DNA of 64,000 bases from Piliocolobus tephrosceles (GCF_002776525.5 NC_045439.1:121177300-121241299); one strand, 5' to 3'. Shown: positions 1 to 10,432, counted from the stretch's first letter. A program made the numbers and translations. Notes: generated from the letters alone by a model not told the origin.

Positions 1-515
1 TTAATGAAATAATTATGGAAACGTAGCTTTTTTCTTAATGAGATACCTTTAAATGTGGTGGCATGAAAAATTTTCCTGGATATATTAAGTTGTTAAAAAG
101 GAAGTCACAGAAAGAGAGGCATAGTATGATCATATTATGTTCAAAAATCTGTAACTGTGTAAAATAATGTGTGTAAATATTATCAAAGGAATAAAGAAAA
201 CATTTAGAAGGATCCATCTACACTGTTAAAGTGGTTAACTAGAAAGAAATGTTAAAAAGAAGGTGTACACAAAAGGATTTGCACTTGAATTTTATAAACA
301 GCACATAAATCCAGTTTCGGGAACAATGCTTGATACAAAGTAGATAACAAATAGTTGTTGAATGAATTAATAGATTACTTAAGGAATCAATGGCTTCTAT
401 AACTTTAAAACAAAACAATTATATAAAAAAACACAAATAAGTAAAACAAATAGAAACCATCTAAAATCTGCTCCCCAAAGAACTGTTGTTTACATTTTGG
501 CATATACATATAGCC
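1..515. other. AT-rich sequence, no gene recognised
   Basis: Low-GC DNA with short frames only and no splice-flanked coding block. Positions about 300-375 read like the tail shared by L2 and MIR elements (a degenerate 'tagtaggtgctcaataaat' core followed by TTGTTGAATGAATTAATAG), so a small fossil repeat in plus orientation may sit there. The rest shows nothing I can name. Confidence 0.5.
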
Positions 516-812
516 CAATGTTTTTATTTTTAATTTTCAAAACTTGTATATATTTATGGTGTGCAATATGATGTTTCAATATATGCACACATTGTGGAAT
601 GGCTAAATCAAGCTCATTAACAGATCTATTACCTTACATACTTTTCTTTTGTGTATGTGATAAGAGATCTAAAATCTACTCTAAGCAATTTTCAGCAATG
701 TTAATAAGTATACAACATATTATTAACTATACTCATCATGTTGTTCAATAGATCCCTTGAACTTATTCCTCCCATTGAAATGAAATTTTGAATTCTTTGT
801 ATCCAATATTTT
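516..812 (-). mobile_element. L1M-type 3' UTR fragment
   Basis: This resembles the 3' untranslated end of old mammalian L1 (L1MA/L1MB class) in antisense. A T-rich start (old poly(A) tail) is followed by the 'tatatatttatggtgtgcaa' and 'cattgtggaatggctaaatc' blocks and a 'cttattcctccc' block. About 300 bp remain, with no coding part. The orientation rests on the T-rich left end; the subfamily is a guess. Confidence 0.65.
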
Positions 813-840
813 TCTTTTAAATACACAATATTAAAGCACC

Positions 841-1041
841 AAGCCAGGCATGTAGCACAAGCCTATAATCTTAGCACTTTGGGAGGCAAAGACAGGTGCA
901 TCTCTTGAGGTCAGGAGTTCGAGACCAGTCTGGCCAACATGGTGAAACCCCATCTCTACAAAAAATACAAAAATTATCCAGGCGTGGTGGCACACACTTG
1001 CATTCCCAGCTACTCAGAAGGCTGAGGTGGGAGGATGACCT
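841..1041 (+). mobile_element. Alu, left portion (interrupted by an LTR)
   Basis: Sense Alu: degenerate head, the 'cactttgggaggcaaag' block, the B-box-like 'gttcgagaccagtctggcc' and the middle A-rich linker (acaaaaaatacaaaaat). It runs into the right arm to GGAGGATGACCT and breaks where an LTR begins at 1042. The Alu resumes at 1522. The older part of a nested pair. Confidence 0.93.
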
Positions 1042-1521
1042 TGAGGAAAGAGAGAGACCCTCTCATATTGTTTTATATTGTTTTATACTCAGTACCTATT
1101 TTAAGAAAAAAACAAGGAAGTAAAACCAAAGACAGGCAGCCCGGCGCCAGGCCCGAAACCAGGACTAGGCCTGCCTGACCTAAACCCAGTAGTTAAAAAT
1201 CAATTCATAACTTAGAAACCGATGTTATTCATAGATTCCAGACATTGTATAGAAGAACATTGTGAAACTCCCTGCCCTGTTCTGTTTCACTCTGACCACC
1301 GGTGCATGCAGCCCCTGTTATGTACCCCCTGCTGGCGCAAACCATTCATGACACTTTCATGTGAAATCTTTAGCGTTGTGAGCCCTTAAAAGGCACAGAA
1401 ATTGTGCACTCAGGGAGCTCAGATTTTAAGGTAGTAGCTTGCCGATGCTCCCAGTTGAATAAAGTCCTTCCTTCTAAAACTCAGTGTCTGAGAGGTTTTG
1501 TCTGCGGCTCGTCCTGCTACA
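1042..1521 (+). mobile_element. ERV1 solo LTR inserted inside an Alu (LTR2/HERV-E-like)
   Basis: A 480-bp block runs from TG (1042) to CA (1521), as retroviral LTRs do. It splits an Alu whose halves rejoin cleanly if the block is removed. Flanking 4-mers are ACCT (1038-1041) and ACCA (1522-1525), a 4-bp target duplication with one mismatch, the length usual for ERV1. It holds a TATA-like TTAAAAGG (about 1386), a polyadenylation signal AATAAA (1458-1463) and the ending 'ggctcgtcctgctaca'. There is no internal gag/pol/env, so it is a solo LTR left by LTR-LTR recombination. The HERV-E (LTR2) assignment is from memory of the 3' end and is moderate; gammaretrovirus-like ERV1 is safer. Confidence 0.75.
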
Positions 1522-1618
1522 ACCAGAGCCCAGGAGGTAGAGGTTACAGTAAGCTGTGATCATGCCACTTCATTTCAGACTAGGCAACAGAGTGAGACCC
1601 GTCTCCAAAAAAAAAAAG
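1522..1618 (+). mobile_element. Alu, right portion with poly(A)
   Basis: Continuation of the Alu that starts at 841: 'gcccaggaggtagaggtt', 'gtgatcatgccactt' and 'caacagagtgagaccc', ending in an A-rich tail near 1607-1618. Alu fragments 1-2 plus the LTR give a clear relative age: Alu first, LTR later. Confidence 0.93.
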
Positions 1619-1674
1619 ATAAAACAAAATGCACAAAATTGTCGCTTTCCCCAATCAAAAATATACCAGGGTAT

Positions 1675-1987
1675 CTGTCTTTTCTTTCTTTCTTTCTTTT
1701 TTTTTTTTGACAGAGTTGCACTCTGTTGCCCAGGCTGGAATGCAGTGATGCGATCTCAGCTCACTGTAACCTCCGCCTCCCAGGTTCAAGCGATTCTCCT
1801 GCCTCAGCTTCCCAAGTAGCTGGAATTACAGGCATGTGCCACTACACCCAGCTAATTGTTGTATTTTTAGTAGAGACAGGGTTTCACAATGTTGGCCAGG
1901 CTGGTCTTGAACTCCCGACCACCAGAGATCTGCCTGCCTCGACCTCCCAAAGACTGGGATTACAGGCGTGAGCCACCGTGCCCAGCC
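1675..1987 (-). mobile_element. Alu (AluS-like), antisense
   Basis: Poly(T) at the left, then the full reverse Alu: 'gttgcccaggctggaatgca', 'ctcactgtaacctccgcctc', 'gggattacaggcgtgagcc'. Both arms are complete. A probable target duplication is ACCAGGGTAT (1665-1674) and ACCAAGGTAT (1988-1997), 9 of 10 matching. Confidence 0.95.
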
Positions 1988-2104
1988 ACCAAGGTATGTT
2001 TCAATGCCAATAAATACATGCCTCAATAATTTTTAATGTCTTCATTTTATTTTAGCATTCATTTTTTTATTCTAACAGAACTATTCTCCTTAATTTAAAT
2101 GTCA

Positions 2105-2300
2105 ATAATGTTCATTCAGTCAGTCAGTCAGTAGCTCAATCAATAAATAGTTTTAAAGACCATGCAATATTTCAGGCAGGTACTCAGGCAAGCATAAGAA
2201 TACAATAGTTAATGAGGGGAAAAAAGGCACCTGTCTTCATAGCAACTGGAGTCTATGAGGTGAGATAAACATTATACAAATAAATAGAAAGATAAATACA
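2105..2300. repeat. Short CAGT tandem plus fossil-repeat-like sequence
   Basis: A short (CAGT)n run lies at about 2115-2133. The following text ('caataaatag ... caggcaggtactcaggca ... agataaacattatacaaataaataga') resembles the common fossil tail around 'gccaggcactgtgctaggc ... acaaataaata' of L2/MIR-related repeats. Too diverged to name. Confidence 0.3.
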
Positions 2301-2330
2301 TGGTTTTAAAATATAATAAGAAACTTTTTT

Positions 2331-2626
2331 TAAAAATTTGGAAACAGGATCTCGCTCTGTCAGTCAGGCTAAAGTGCAATGGCAAGATCACAGCTCACTA
2401 CAGCCTCTATCTCCTGGGCTCAAGTGATCCTCCCACATTAGCCTCCCAATTAGCTGGGACTACAGGTGTGCACCACTATGCTCAGCTAATTTTAAAAAAA
2501 ATTTTTGGTAGATATGAGATCGCGCTATGTTGCCTAGGCTAGTCTTGAACTCCTGAACTCAAGCCATCCTCCTGCCTCAGCCTCCTAAAGTGCTGGGATT
2601 ACAAGTGTGAGCCACAGCACCCAGTC
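2331..2626 (-). mobile_element. Alu (AluJ-like), antisense, with perfect 13-bp target duplication
   Basis: Reverse Alu, more diverged than its left neighbour ('aagatcacagctcactacag', 'ctcctgggctcaagtgatcc', 'gctgggattacaagtgtgag'). It is bounded by AAGAAACTTTTTT at 2318-2330 and 2627-2639, a perfect 13-bp duplication with the T-rich form expected of L1-endonuclease-primed insertion. Confidence 0.96.
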
Positions 2627-2699
2627 AAGAAACTTTTTTAGAAGACGCTATTCCTAATAGAAAAAAATATATTTAGAAGATGTAATTCAATAATTTCCC

Positions 2700-3080
2700 T
2701 TTGTGAGTGTCCAATTTAAGCTGAACTTGCAGGATGGGTTGAATGTGGGCAGACAAAGAGGGCAGAGAGCACTGCAGACAGTGAGAACAGAATCAGAGAA
2801 GAGCACACCACTGTGGAACAGAGTGAAAGCAGAACTGAAGAAACTTCTGGAGGAAGGGTGTGGCACTAGACTAGCTTGCAGGGTAGAACTTTGGATTTTA
2901 TTCTAAGTGCAAAGGGGAGCCACCGAAGAGGGGTTTTGTTTTTGTTTTTGTCCCCTCCCCATCCCATGTATAAATGTACAAGGTTTTTCTTTCTTGAGTT
3001 CACTGACCACTAAGAACAGAATAGACTGCAGGAGCAAGAATGAAAATACACAGATGATGAATAAAATGAGGGTTTCCAGG
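2700..3080 (-). mobile_element. L2 fragment, antisense
   Basis: The block 'ttggattttattctaagtgc' followed by 'aggggagccaccg' and later 'gaatagactgcaggagcaag' is the reverse complement of the conserved L2 3' coding end (sense 'ctacagtctattc ... ggcttcccat ... agaataaaatccaaa'). An old, heavily mutated fragment; the limits are approximate. Confidence 0.5.
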
Positions 3081-3778
3081 CTTGGGAAAGTATGAAGGAG
3101 TAAGAACAGCTGTCCACGAATAGAAAGTGTTGCAGAATGATTTGGCAAAGAAAGATGATGGGGAGGCAGTTGGAAAGTGTCTTTCTGTAACAACTCAATG
3201 CACACAGTATTTTACATATAATTTCAGGGTCCTTGTAGAACCCCTGGGTAGAAGACTACAGCTTTAAGACTGGTCACCATCCTCATCAAGAGAAAAGTGG
3301 GATTTGATATGGGTTTAATAATTCTCTTGCCCTTACTGCCCTACTTGCCTTCCTTCCTTGCCCTTGAGAAGGCACCAAGACCTCAGGAGCCATGGTAAGG
3401 TTACTCTTAAAATATTAAAACTAATTTACATTGCCAGTGTACCTTCATACTCATTTAAAAATAGGAGACTGCTCAGAAGGAATGTGCTGGGAACAGAAAG
3501 AAACCAACTTAGTGCTATACTCTTACCACAAATCATTTAGAATAACCTTTACAAACTGGCTAGTAGGTGATGAAATACCTTCCCAAATTTCTCTGCTTGT
3601 CTTTCCCTGTCTGGTCGTTTACAGTGGCACTTCTACATTGCTAAAAATAGGTTCTCAAATATGCCAAAAATAATTGAGTCTGCTGTCCTCAATCTCCAAG
3701 GGATAGGAGGCTGATATTAAACTGAAAGTAATCATTCTGAATAGAGAGATGTTTTATTGTTTGGGGCTTGTTGGTATG
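3081..3778. other. No gene or repeat recognised
   Basis: Roughly 700 bp of moderately AT-rich single-copy-looking sequence between an L2 fragment and an L1. Frames of 60-100 codons occur but have no recognisable domains. Confidence 0.5.
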
Positions 3779-4046
3779 GATTCTTCACCAGTGTTTGTTG
3801 TTGTTGTTGTTGTTGTTCTTGTTCTTGTTTTTAATACACTTTAAGTTCTGGGATAAATGTGCAGAATGTGCAGGTTTGCTACATAGGTATACATGTGCCA
3901 TGGTGGTTTGCTGCACTCATCAACCCGTCATCTACATCAGGTATTTCTCGTAATGCTATCCCTCCCCTTGCCCCCCATCCCCCAAAAGGCCCAGTGTGTG
4001 ATGTTCCCCTCACTGTGCCCATGTGTTCTCATTGTTCACCTCCCAC

Positions 4047-5473
4047 TTATGAATGCTTGGTTTTCTGTTCCTGTGTTAGTTTGCTGAGAATGATGGCTTC
4101 CAGCTTCATCCATGTCTCTGCAAAGGACATGAACTCATCCTTTTTTATGACTGCATAGCATTCCAGGTATATATGGGCCACATTTTGTTTATCCAGTCTA
4201 ATATTGATGGGCATTTGGGTTGGTTCCAAATCTTTGTTATTGTGAACAGTGCTGCAAAAAAACATACATGTGTGCATGTGTCTTTATAGTAGAATGATTT
4301 ATAATCCTTTGGGTATATACCCAGTAATGGGATTGCTGGGTCAAATGGTATTTCTGGTTCTAGATCCTTGAGGAATCACCACACTGTCTTCCACAATGGT
4401 TGACCAGTTTACAGTCCCATCAACAGTATAAAAGTGTTCCTATTTCTCCACATCCTCTCCAGCACCTGTTGTTTCCTGACTTTTTAATGATTGCCATTCT
4501 AACTGGTGTGAGATGGTATCTCATTGTGGTTTTGATTGGCATTTCTCTGATGGACCGTGATGATGAGCATTTTTTCATGTGTCTGCTGGCTGCATAAATG
4601 TCTTCTTTTGAGAAGTGTCTGTTCATATCCTTCACACACTTTTTGATGGGGTTGTTTTTTTCTTGTAAATTTCTTTGAGTTCTTTGTGAATTCTGGATAT
4701 TAGCCCTTTGTCAGATGGATAGATTGCAAAAATTTTCTCCCATTCTGTAGGTTGCCTGTTCACACTGATGATAGTTTCTTTTTCTGTGCAGAAGCTCTTT
4801 AGTTTAATTTGATCCCATTTGTCTATTTTGGCTTTTGTTGCCATTGCTTTTGGTGTTTTAGTCGTGACATCTTTGCCCATGCCTATGTCCTGAATGGTAT
4901 TGCCTAGGTTTTCTCCTAGAGTTTTTATGGTGTTAGGTCTTATGTTTAAGTCTTTAATCCATCTTGAGTTAATTTTTGTATAAGGTGTAAGGAAGGGGTC
5001 CAGTTTCAGTTTTCTGCATATGGCTAGCCAGTTTTCCAACACCATTTATTAAATAGGGAATCCTTTCCCCATTGCTTGTTTTTGTCAAGTTTGTCAAAGA
5101 TCAGATGATTGTAGATGTGTGTCATTATTACGGAGGCCTCTGTTCTGTTCCATTGGTCTATATATCTGTTTGGGTAACAGTACCATGCTGTTTTGGTTAC
5201 TGTAGCCTGGTAGTGTAGTTTGAAGTCAGGTAGCTTAACGCCTCCAGCTTTGTTCCTTTTGCTTAGGATTGTCTTGGCTATGCAGGCTGTTTTTGGTTCC
5301 ATATGAACTTTAGTTTTTTCCAATTCTGTGAAGAAAGTCATTGGTAGCTTGATGAGGATAGCATTGAGTCTATAAATTACTTTGGGCAGTATGGCCATTT
5401 TCACCATATTGATTCTTCCTATCTATGAGCAGGGAATGTTTTCCCATTTGTTTGTGTCCTCTCTTTGGTCTTT
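4047..5473 (-). pseudogene. L1 ORF2 C-terminal third, broken
   Basis: Antisense remnants of the L1 ORF2 protein (normally about 1,275 residues, endonuclease plus reverse transcriptase). Fragments of 137 residues (4632-5045) and 127 residues (5024-5407) read in different frames and carry region-specific strings such as TAKTILSKRNKAGG-like and NRQPTEWEKIFAIYPSDKG. The catalytic endonuclease and reverse transcriptase parts are absent, lost in the ORF1-to-ORF2 deletion. No function is possible. Confidence 0.85.
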
Positions 5474-5940
5474 TCATGGAGTCCCATATTCCTTGGGGAC
5501 TTTGTTCTTTCCTTTTCATTCTTTTTTCTCTAATCTTGTCCTCACGCTTTATTTCATTAAGTTGATCTTCAATCTCTGATATCCTTTCTTTCACTTGGTC
5601 AATTTAGCTATTCATACTTGTATATGCTTCACAAAGTTCTCGTGCTGTGTTTTACAGCTCCATCAGGTCATTTATGTTTTTCTCTAAACTGGTTATTCTA
5701 GCTAGCAGTTCCTCTAACCTTTTTTCAAGGTTCTTAGTTCCTCGCACGGGGCTAGAACATGCTCTTTTAGCTCAGAGGAGTTTGTTATTACCCACCTTCT
5801 GAAGCCTACTTCTGTCAATTCATCAAACTCATTCTCCATCCAGTTTTGTTCCCTTGCTGGCAAGGAGCTATGATCTTTTGGAGAACAGGCATTCTGGCTT
5901 TCGGAATCTTCAGCGTTTTTGTGCTTGTTTTTCCTCATCT
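5474..5940 (-). pseudogene. L1 ORF1 N-terminal portion, truncated
   Basis: Antisense remnant of ORF1p, the L1 RNA-binding chaperone. A 74-residue stretch (5714-5938) matches the N-terminal region (PKDHSSLPAREQNWMENEFD type), and 5370-5594 carries coiled-coil-like text ending at the deletion joint. The RNA-binding domain and C-terminal domain are missing because sequence after the 'GGGACTCCATGAAAAGACC' block is joined directly to ORF2. A non-functional fragment. Confidence 0.8.
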
Positions 5941-6317
5941 TCGTGGATTTATCTACCTTTGGTCTTTGCTGTTGGTGACCTTCGGATGGAAATTTTGCTT
6001 GGTCATCCTTTTTGTTGATGTTGATGTTATTGCTTTCTGTTTGTTACTTTTCCTTCTAACAGTCAGGTCCCTCTTCTTCAGGTCTTCTGGAGTTTGCTGG
6101 GGATCCACTCCAGACTCTGTTTGCCTAGGTATCACCAGCAGAGGCTACAGAACACCAAAGATTGCTACCTGCTCTTTCCTCTGGAAGCTTCTTCCCAGAA
6201 GGGCACCCACCTACCCACTCAGTAGGAAATGCAGAAATCACCCTCCTTCTGCATTGATCTCACTAGGAGCTGCAGACTAGAGCTGTTCCTATTTGGCCAT
6301 CTTGTCTGGGAATCCCT

Positions 6318-6878
6318 GATTCAACCAAGTGTTTTTAACTAAAAGCAAAAATGTAGTCACTTCTCTGCCCTGATAAGGTACTATACCATATGTTTTCACA
6401 GTGTTCTGTAAATATCAAGAATATGACATGTCCTTTGCCTTTAGGTATAAGGGAAATACCAAGATAGTTTCCAGTCTGTAACTTTCTGCTGGGAGGGCTA
6501 AAGGAAAGAGTCATACCGCAAATCTAAGGGTCTCTTCATTGAAGTTTCCATAGCGCCTCTCTGACTTCTCCATGCCATAGGGTCCTCCCCTCCTCTGAGC
6601 TCATTTGCTGGTCATAGGCTCCTGATAGTATTAGGTATCTTGTTGTAAGATATGTCTCACCTTTACAAGACCCTGGAGGCACTATCTCTTGCCTTTATCT
6701 GTGCTTCCCATGAAATTGGTACAGTCCTTACTCCCTGTAAGCACTCAGCCAATGCCAATTCATACAGCATAAAAGTTCCTAAAACTTGGTAGGGGATAAA
6801 GTCTTTTTTTTCTTTTTTTTTTTTTTTATTTAAGGCATCCAGAAAAACAAGATCTTCTAGACTTTAGAACAATTCATA
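6318..6878. other. Single-copy-looking sequence with T-rich run
   Basis: No gene seen. A T-rich run at about 6805-6830 precedes the HERV-K LTR; it is not part of the LTR, because the LTR target duplication lies 45 bp further right. Confidence 0.5.
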
Positions 6879-7594
6879 TGTGGGGAAAAGAAAGAGATCA
6901 GCCTGTTACTGTGTCTATATAGAAGGAAGTAGACATAAGAGACTCCATTTAGTTCTGTATTTGAGATGCTGTTAATCTGTGACCCTACCCTCAACTTTGT
7001 CCTTGCAAGAGACATGTGCGAAGGTGATTTAAGGTTAAAAGGATATTGGGCTGTGCAGGATGTGTCTTTGTTAAACAAGTACCTGAAGGCAGCTTGCTGG
7101 CTAAAATTCCTGCCCCTCCCTGGGCAATGGAACATCTCCGGTAATACCCATTGTGTGCCTTGTTTACTGAGTAAGGAGAAAACGCCTTTAGGAATAAGGT
7201 GGGACTTGCTGGAATAAGGTGGGACTTGCTGGACCAATACTGCTAAAAGGTTTATGGAGATGTCGCATATACATCTCAAGGCACAGCATTTTCCTTTAAA
7301 CTTATTCATGTTACAAGGATTTTTTCATATGTCTTACTGCCGATTTCCTCCCTACAATAATCCTATTGTCCAGCCACTCCCTTATCTTTTTAATGGTAAA
7401 GATAATTCTCAATAAATACTAAGGGAACTCAGAGGCCGGTGCCAGCGTGGGTCCTCTGTAAGCTGAGTGCCAGTCCCCTGGGTCCCGCTTTTCTTTCTCT
7501 ATACCTTGTCTCTGTGTCTTATTCCTTTTCTCAAGTCTCTCGTCCCACCTAACGAGAAGCACCCACAGGTGTGGAGGGGCAGGCCACCCCTTCA
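6879..7594 (+). mobile_element. HERV-K (HML-type) solo LTR with perfect 6-bp target duplication
   Basis: A 716-bp LTR that begins TGTGGGGAAAAG and ends CCACCCCTTCA, flanked by TTCATA at 6873-6878 and 7595-7600. Six-base duplications are normal for HERV-K. Diagnostic blocks are 'ctgttactgtgtctatatag', 'agacataagagactccattt', 'caataaatactaagggaact' (AATAAA at 7411-7416) and 'ctcgtcccacctaacgagaa' near the 3' end. No internal viral genes remain, so it arose by LTR-LTR recombination. A 20-bp tandem duplication (7191-7210 and 7211-7230) lies in its middle. It looks closer to the LTR13/LTR14 side of the HML groups than to young LTR5Hs; that subgroup call is tentative. Confidence 0.92.
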
Positions 7595-7600
7595 TTCATA

Positions 7601-8617
7601 TGCCTATTAGATCATCCTCTGAGATTCACATTCTTGTGAATGTGGTACAATCTTTAAATTTTTTTAGGAATCCTCTGGCTCTGGGTTTGTCTAGGCAATA
7701 GAAAATGAAGATTCTAACCCCAAGGAGGGCAAAGCTCCTGGGAAGTAACATGAATACCTCATCTCACCACCCCTGCCTTGGGAGTCAACACAAATTTGTC
7801 TTTAAGAAAAACAGACATCCTAAAGAACTCCAGGGCCAATAGGACCCTGACCTTCCTGAGAAGCTGACACAGAAGGCCAAACCTTGCTCACTCTCAATCT
7901 AATTTCCCTAAGCTCACTTTTAACCTGTCAGGTCACCACAACCCAAATAGCCAGCATTCCCACAAGAACAGGTCCAGTCAGGACAGCTATATTAATTGTA
8001 TTAATAGTATGATACCAACAATAAAGGAAATGAGAAGCCCATTCCCCAATCATGAATGCAGCCCTGCACTGACCAAACTCAATGGAGCAGTCAAGGAGCC
8101 ACAATTTAAGATAATGACATATTAAACTGAGGCAAGAGGTGAGAGACTAAAAACTGCATTTTGAGGAATCATTAAAGGAAAATGAGGGTGTTTGACCAAG
8201 AAAAGAGAAGGCCTGGTAGCTGCATTGTAGAATTTGAAGGAAGAAAGTATATGAAAGATGTTGTCCATTCCAAAGCTAGCCAGATGGCAGAATTAGGAGC
8301 AGTGAGTGAAACATATACAAGGCAGATGTCTTAGTCTAGGTTCCTTAGAAAACAGACTCTAAGGCAAAGGTTAGGCATTACTGCTTTATTTGGGGGCACA
8401 AGGTCAGAAAAAAGAGATATGTGGCAGCGAAGGAGGGAGAACAAGAAAAAAATAGTATGTTATCAGGCTGTACACAGCTTCCCAAGAAACACTGCTGGTC
8501 ACACATCTCTGCAGAAGCAGGGCAGGCACTGCACTATGCAGCAGTCAGCAGGAAGAAGAAGAGCCAGTCATTTATCTCCCAGATCCTTCCTGACTCTTCA
8601 CTCTCCACATGGCCCAA
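7601..8617. other. No gene or repeat recognised
   Basis: About 1 kb between the HERV-K LTR and an Alu. Ordinary composition, several stops in all frames, no recognisable family. The text near 8328-8400 ('gtcttagtctaggttcctta ... ggcattactgctttatttgg') has the feel of an old LTR edge but I cannot place it. Confidence 0.45.
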
Positions 8618-8634
8618 ATATCCCTAAACTTCTT

Positions 8635-8903
8635 TTTGCTTTGTTTTGTTTTGAGACAGAGTCTCACTCTGTCACCCAGGCTGGAGTACAGTGGTATGAT
8701 CTCAGCTCACTGCAACCTCCGCCTCCTGGGCTCAAGAGATTCTCATGTCTCAGTCTCCCCAGTAGCTGAGACTCCAGGCATGTGCCACCATGCCCAGCTA
8801 ATTTTTGAATTTTTAGTAAAGATGGGGTTTCATCATGCTGGCCAGGGCTGGTCTCGAACTCCTGACCTCAAGCGATCCACCCTCCTCAGCCTCCCAAAGT
8901 GAA
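8635..8903 (-). mobile_element. Alu, antisense, 5'-truncated
   Basis: Reverse Alu that stops at 'cagcctcccaaagtg' and lacks the last ~35 bp ('ctgggattacaggcgtgagcc' region), i.e. it is 5'-truncated. Flanks ATATCCCTAAACTTCTT (8618-8634) and ATACCCCTACACTTCTT (8904-8920) match at 15 of 17, a diverged target duplication, so the truncation happened at insertion rather than by later deletion. Confidence 0.95.
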
Positions 8904-8920
8904 ATACCCCTACACTTCTT

Positions 8921-9271
8921 AGTAACCTTCTCCTACTCCTTCAAGGGGCACTGAGAGAACCAGAGTCTCAGTGGTGCAGCAGGATCTGATCTGGCCCAAG
9001 CCCTGGAGTTGCCACAGCTCCTACCACAGAGAATGTGACCAAGGCTGTGCCAAAGCCCAGCCCTCACACCCAGGAAAGTCAGAAACTACTGAGTGTAAGG
9101 AGATGAGGTGGCCACAATGGCAGTGGCAGCCAAAGCTTTATAACTGCAGGAATGGCCAGAAGCTGGGCTAACAGCAGAGGCTGTGGGGATCGGTTCATAG
9201 ACCACACCAGTACATCAGGTTTTAGTAACACATCAGTTTCTAACATTTGATACCATCTAACGATAGAATTA
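8921..9271. other. No gene or repeat recognised
   Basis: About 350 bp of slightly GC-richer single-copy-looking sequence. A 66-codon frame at 8971-9171 has no recognised domain. Confidence 0.45.
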
Positions 9272-9440
9272 GCCAGTGCTTTTCAAACATTACATGTATA
9301 TGAGTACCCAGTACCCAGGAATCTTGTCAAGTGAAGATTCAGGTTCAGCAAGTCTGGGATAGGGTCTCAGATTCAGCATTTCCTACTGACTCTCCAGGGA
9401 TGCCTCGCTGCTGCTCCCAGGCTACACTCTGAATATGAAG
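9272..9440 (+). mobile_element. MER5A-like hAT element (non-autonomous DNA transposon)
   Basis: Starts 'cagtgcttttcaaacatta', like the hAT terminal repeat 'cagtggttctcaaactttag', and continues with 'gcaagtctgggatagggtct' and 'agattcagcatttc'. Diverged; the end is uncertain. Confidence 0.6.
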
Positions 9441-10432
9441 TGAATGTTCTGCTTCACAACGTGGTGAGTTTTACTTCCCTAGGTGTGTTTTAGCAGATCC
9501 TGAATTGATTGATCTTCTGTCACAAAAAGTCAGGTATTTTGCAGAAAAAGTTGCCTGCCTGGGATAAAAGGTTGAACTAAATGACTACTATAGAACTTTC
9601 CAAATCTAAGATTTTGATTTATTTACCAAAACCTAATGAGCACTAAACCAATAATGAATGATACATTAGTTTAAAAATGAGAAATGCCTAGCTTTAATTT
9701 TTTTCATTGCTCACTTTTCAGGGACACCTTATCAAACTCAAAGCACAATTAGCCAAGATCCTGACTGAAGTTTAGAGCTTTACCTAATGACGACTGACCA
9801 GAAATTGATGTAATTCAGTCAGTAACTAACATGAGCGATGTTTTTCTCATCATCTCCCTTTTGAAATCCTTCTTCATCCACAAGAAACTCAAGGAGTAAA
9901 TGCAGAGATGTTAAAAGGTATAGACAGGACATCTAGGATTATTAGAGACTGTCTCCTCCAGACTCTTATCGAGCCTGAGTTAAGTGTAAAGTGAAAATTC
10001 AATCCTTTCATTTCACTCCCTGATGAATGAAAACCAAAAGAAAATCTCAATCCAGAACCTTCGGAATGTAAGTTTATAGACATCTGAGTTTGCTAGCGAG
10101 ACAAAAGCTAACCCTTTAGAACTAGATATGCTTTTTCCTTTTTATCTAATGATTATATTCCAGTTATCACTTAGAACTGTCGTACAAATTTGAATTCGCC
10201 ACTTCTCTTTACTTTTCAATTAATTTATCAAGTTTTCATATTCCCTATCATCAAGAGGCACATATCGGCTTTTTAAAGCCTTCTCCACATATACACTGGC
10301 TTTGTCCCCGAATGCTGAAGCCCTCACACTCCCAGGAGAGAGACAGCTGCTTCGTTTTCAAGGCTGGGCTGGGAGAACTGGCATACAATTCTACGGAGTT
10401 ATAACTGCCACTGCTCCTCTCTGCCACACGAT
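9441..10432. other. No gene or repeat recognised
   Basis: About 1 kb without an assignable repeat or coding block. CpG count rises slightly from about 10,300 but not to island level. Confidence 0.45.

Larger units (their letters stand above)
3797..6317 (-). mobile_element. L1 with intact 5' and 3' ends but two internal deletions
   Basis: Read on the minus strand, this starts at the true 5' end of a primate L1 (the AAGATGGCC-AATAGGAACAGCTC block, rc at about 6275-6305) and ends in the L1 3' UTR and a tail that has become (AAC)n, seen as TTG repeats at 3797-3835. It is only 2.5 kb instead of about 6 kb. After the first ~100 nt the 5' UTR jumps to the 'GGTGGGTGCCC..CTGGGAAGAAGC' block (junction at 6217/6218). 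ORF1 sequence jumps to late ORF2 near 5474. Flanks GATTCTTCACCAGTGTTT (3779-3796) and GATTCAACCAAGTGTTTTT (from 6318) look like a diverged target duplication, so both ends are probably original. A dead copy. Confidence 0.93.

Noticed and set aside
3768..3835. Independent (TTG)n microsatellite
   Set aside because: It is the mutated poly(A) tail of the antisense L1 at 3,797-6,317 rather than a separate feature.
5846..6280. 144-codon plus-strand frame
   Set aside because: It is the antisense of the L1 5' UTR and ORF1 start, a frame seen in many L1 copies by chance.
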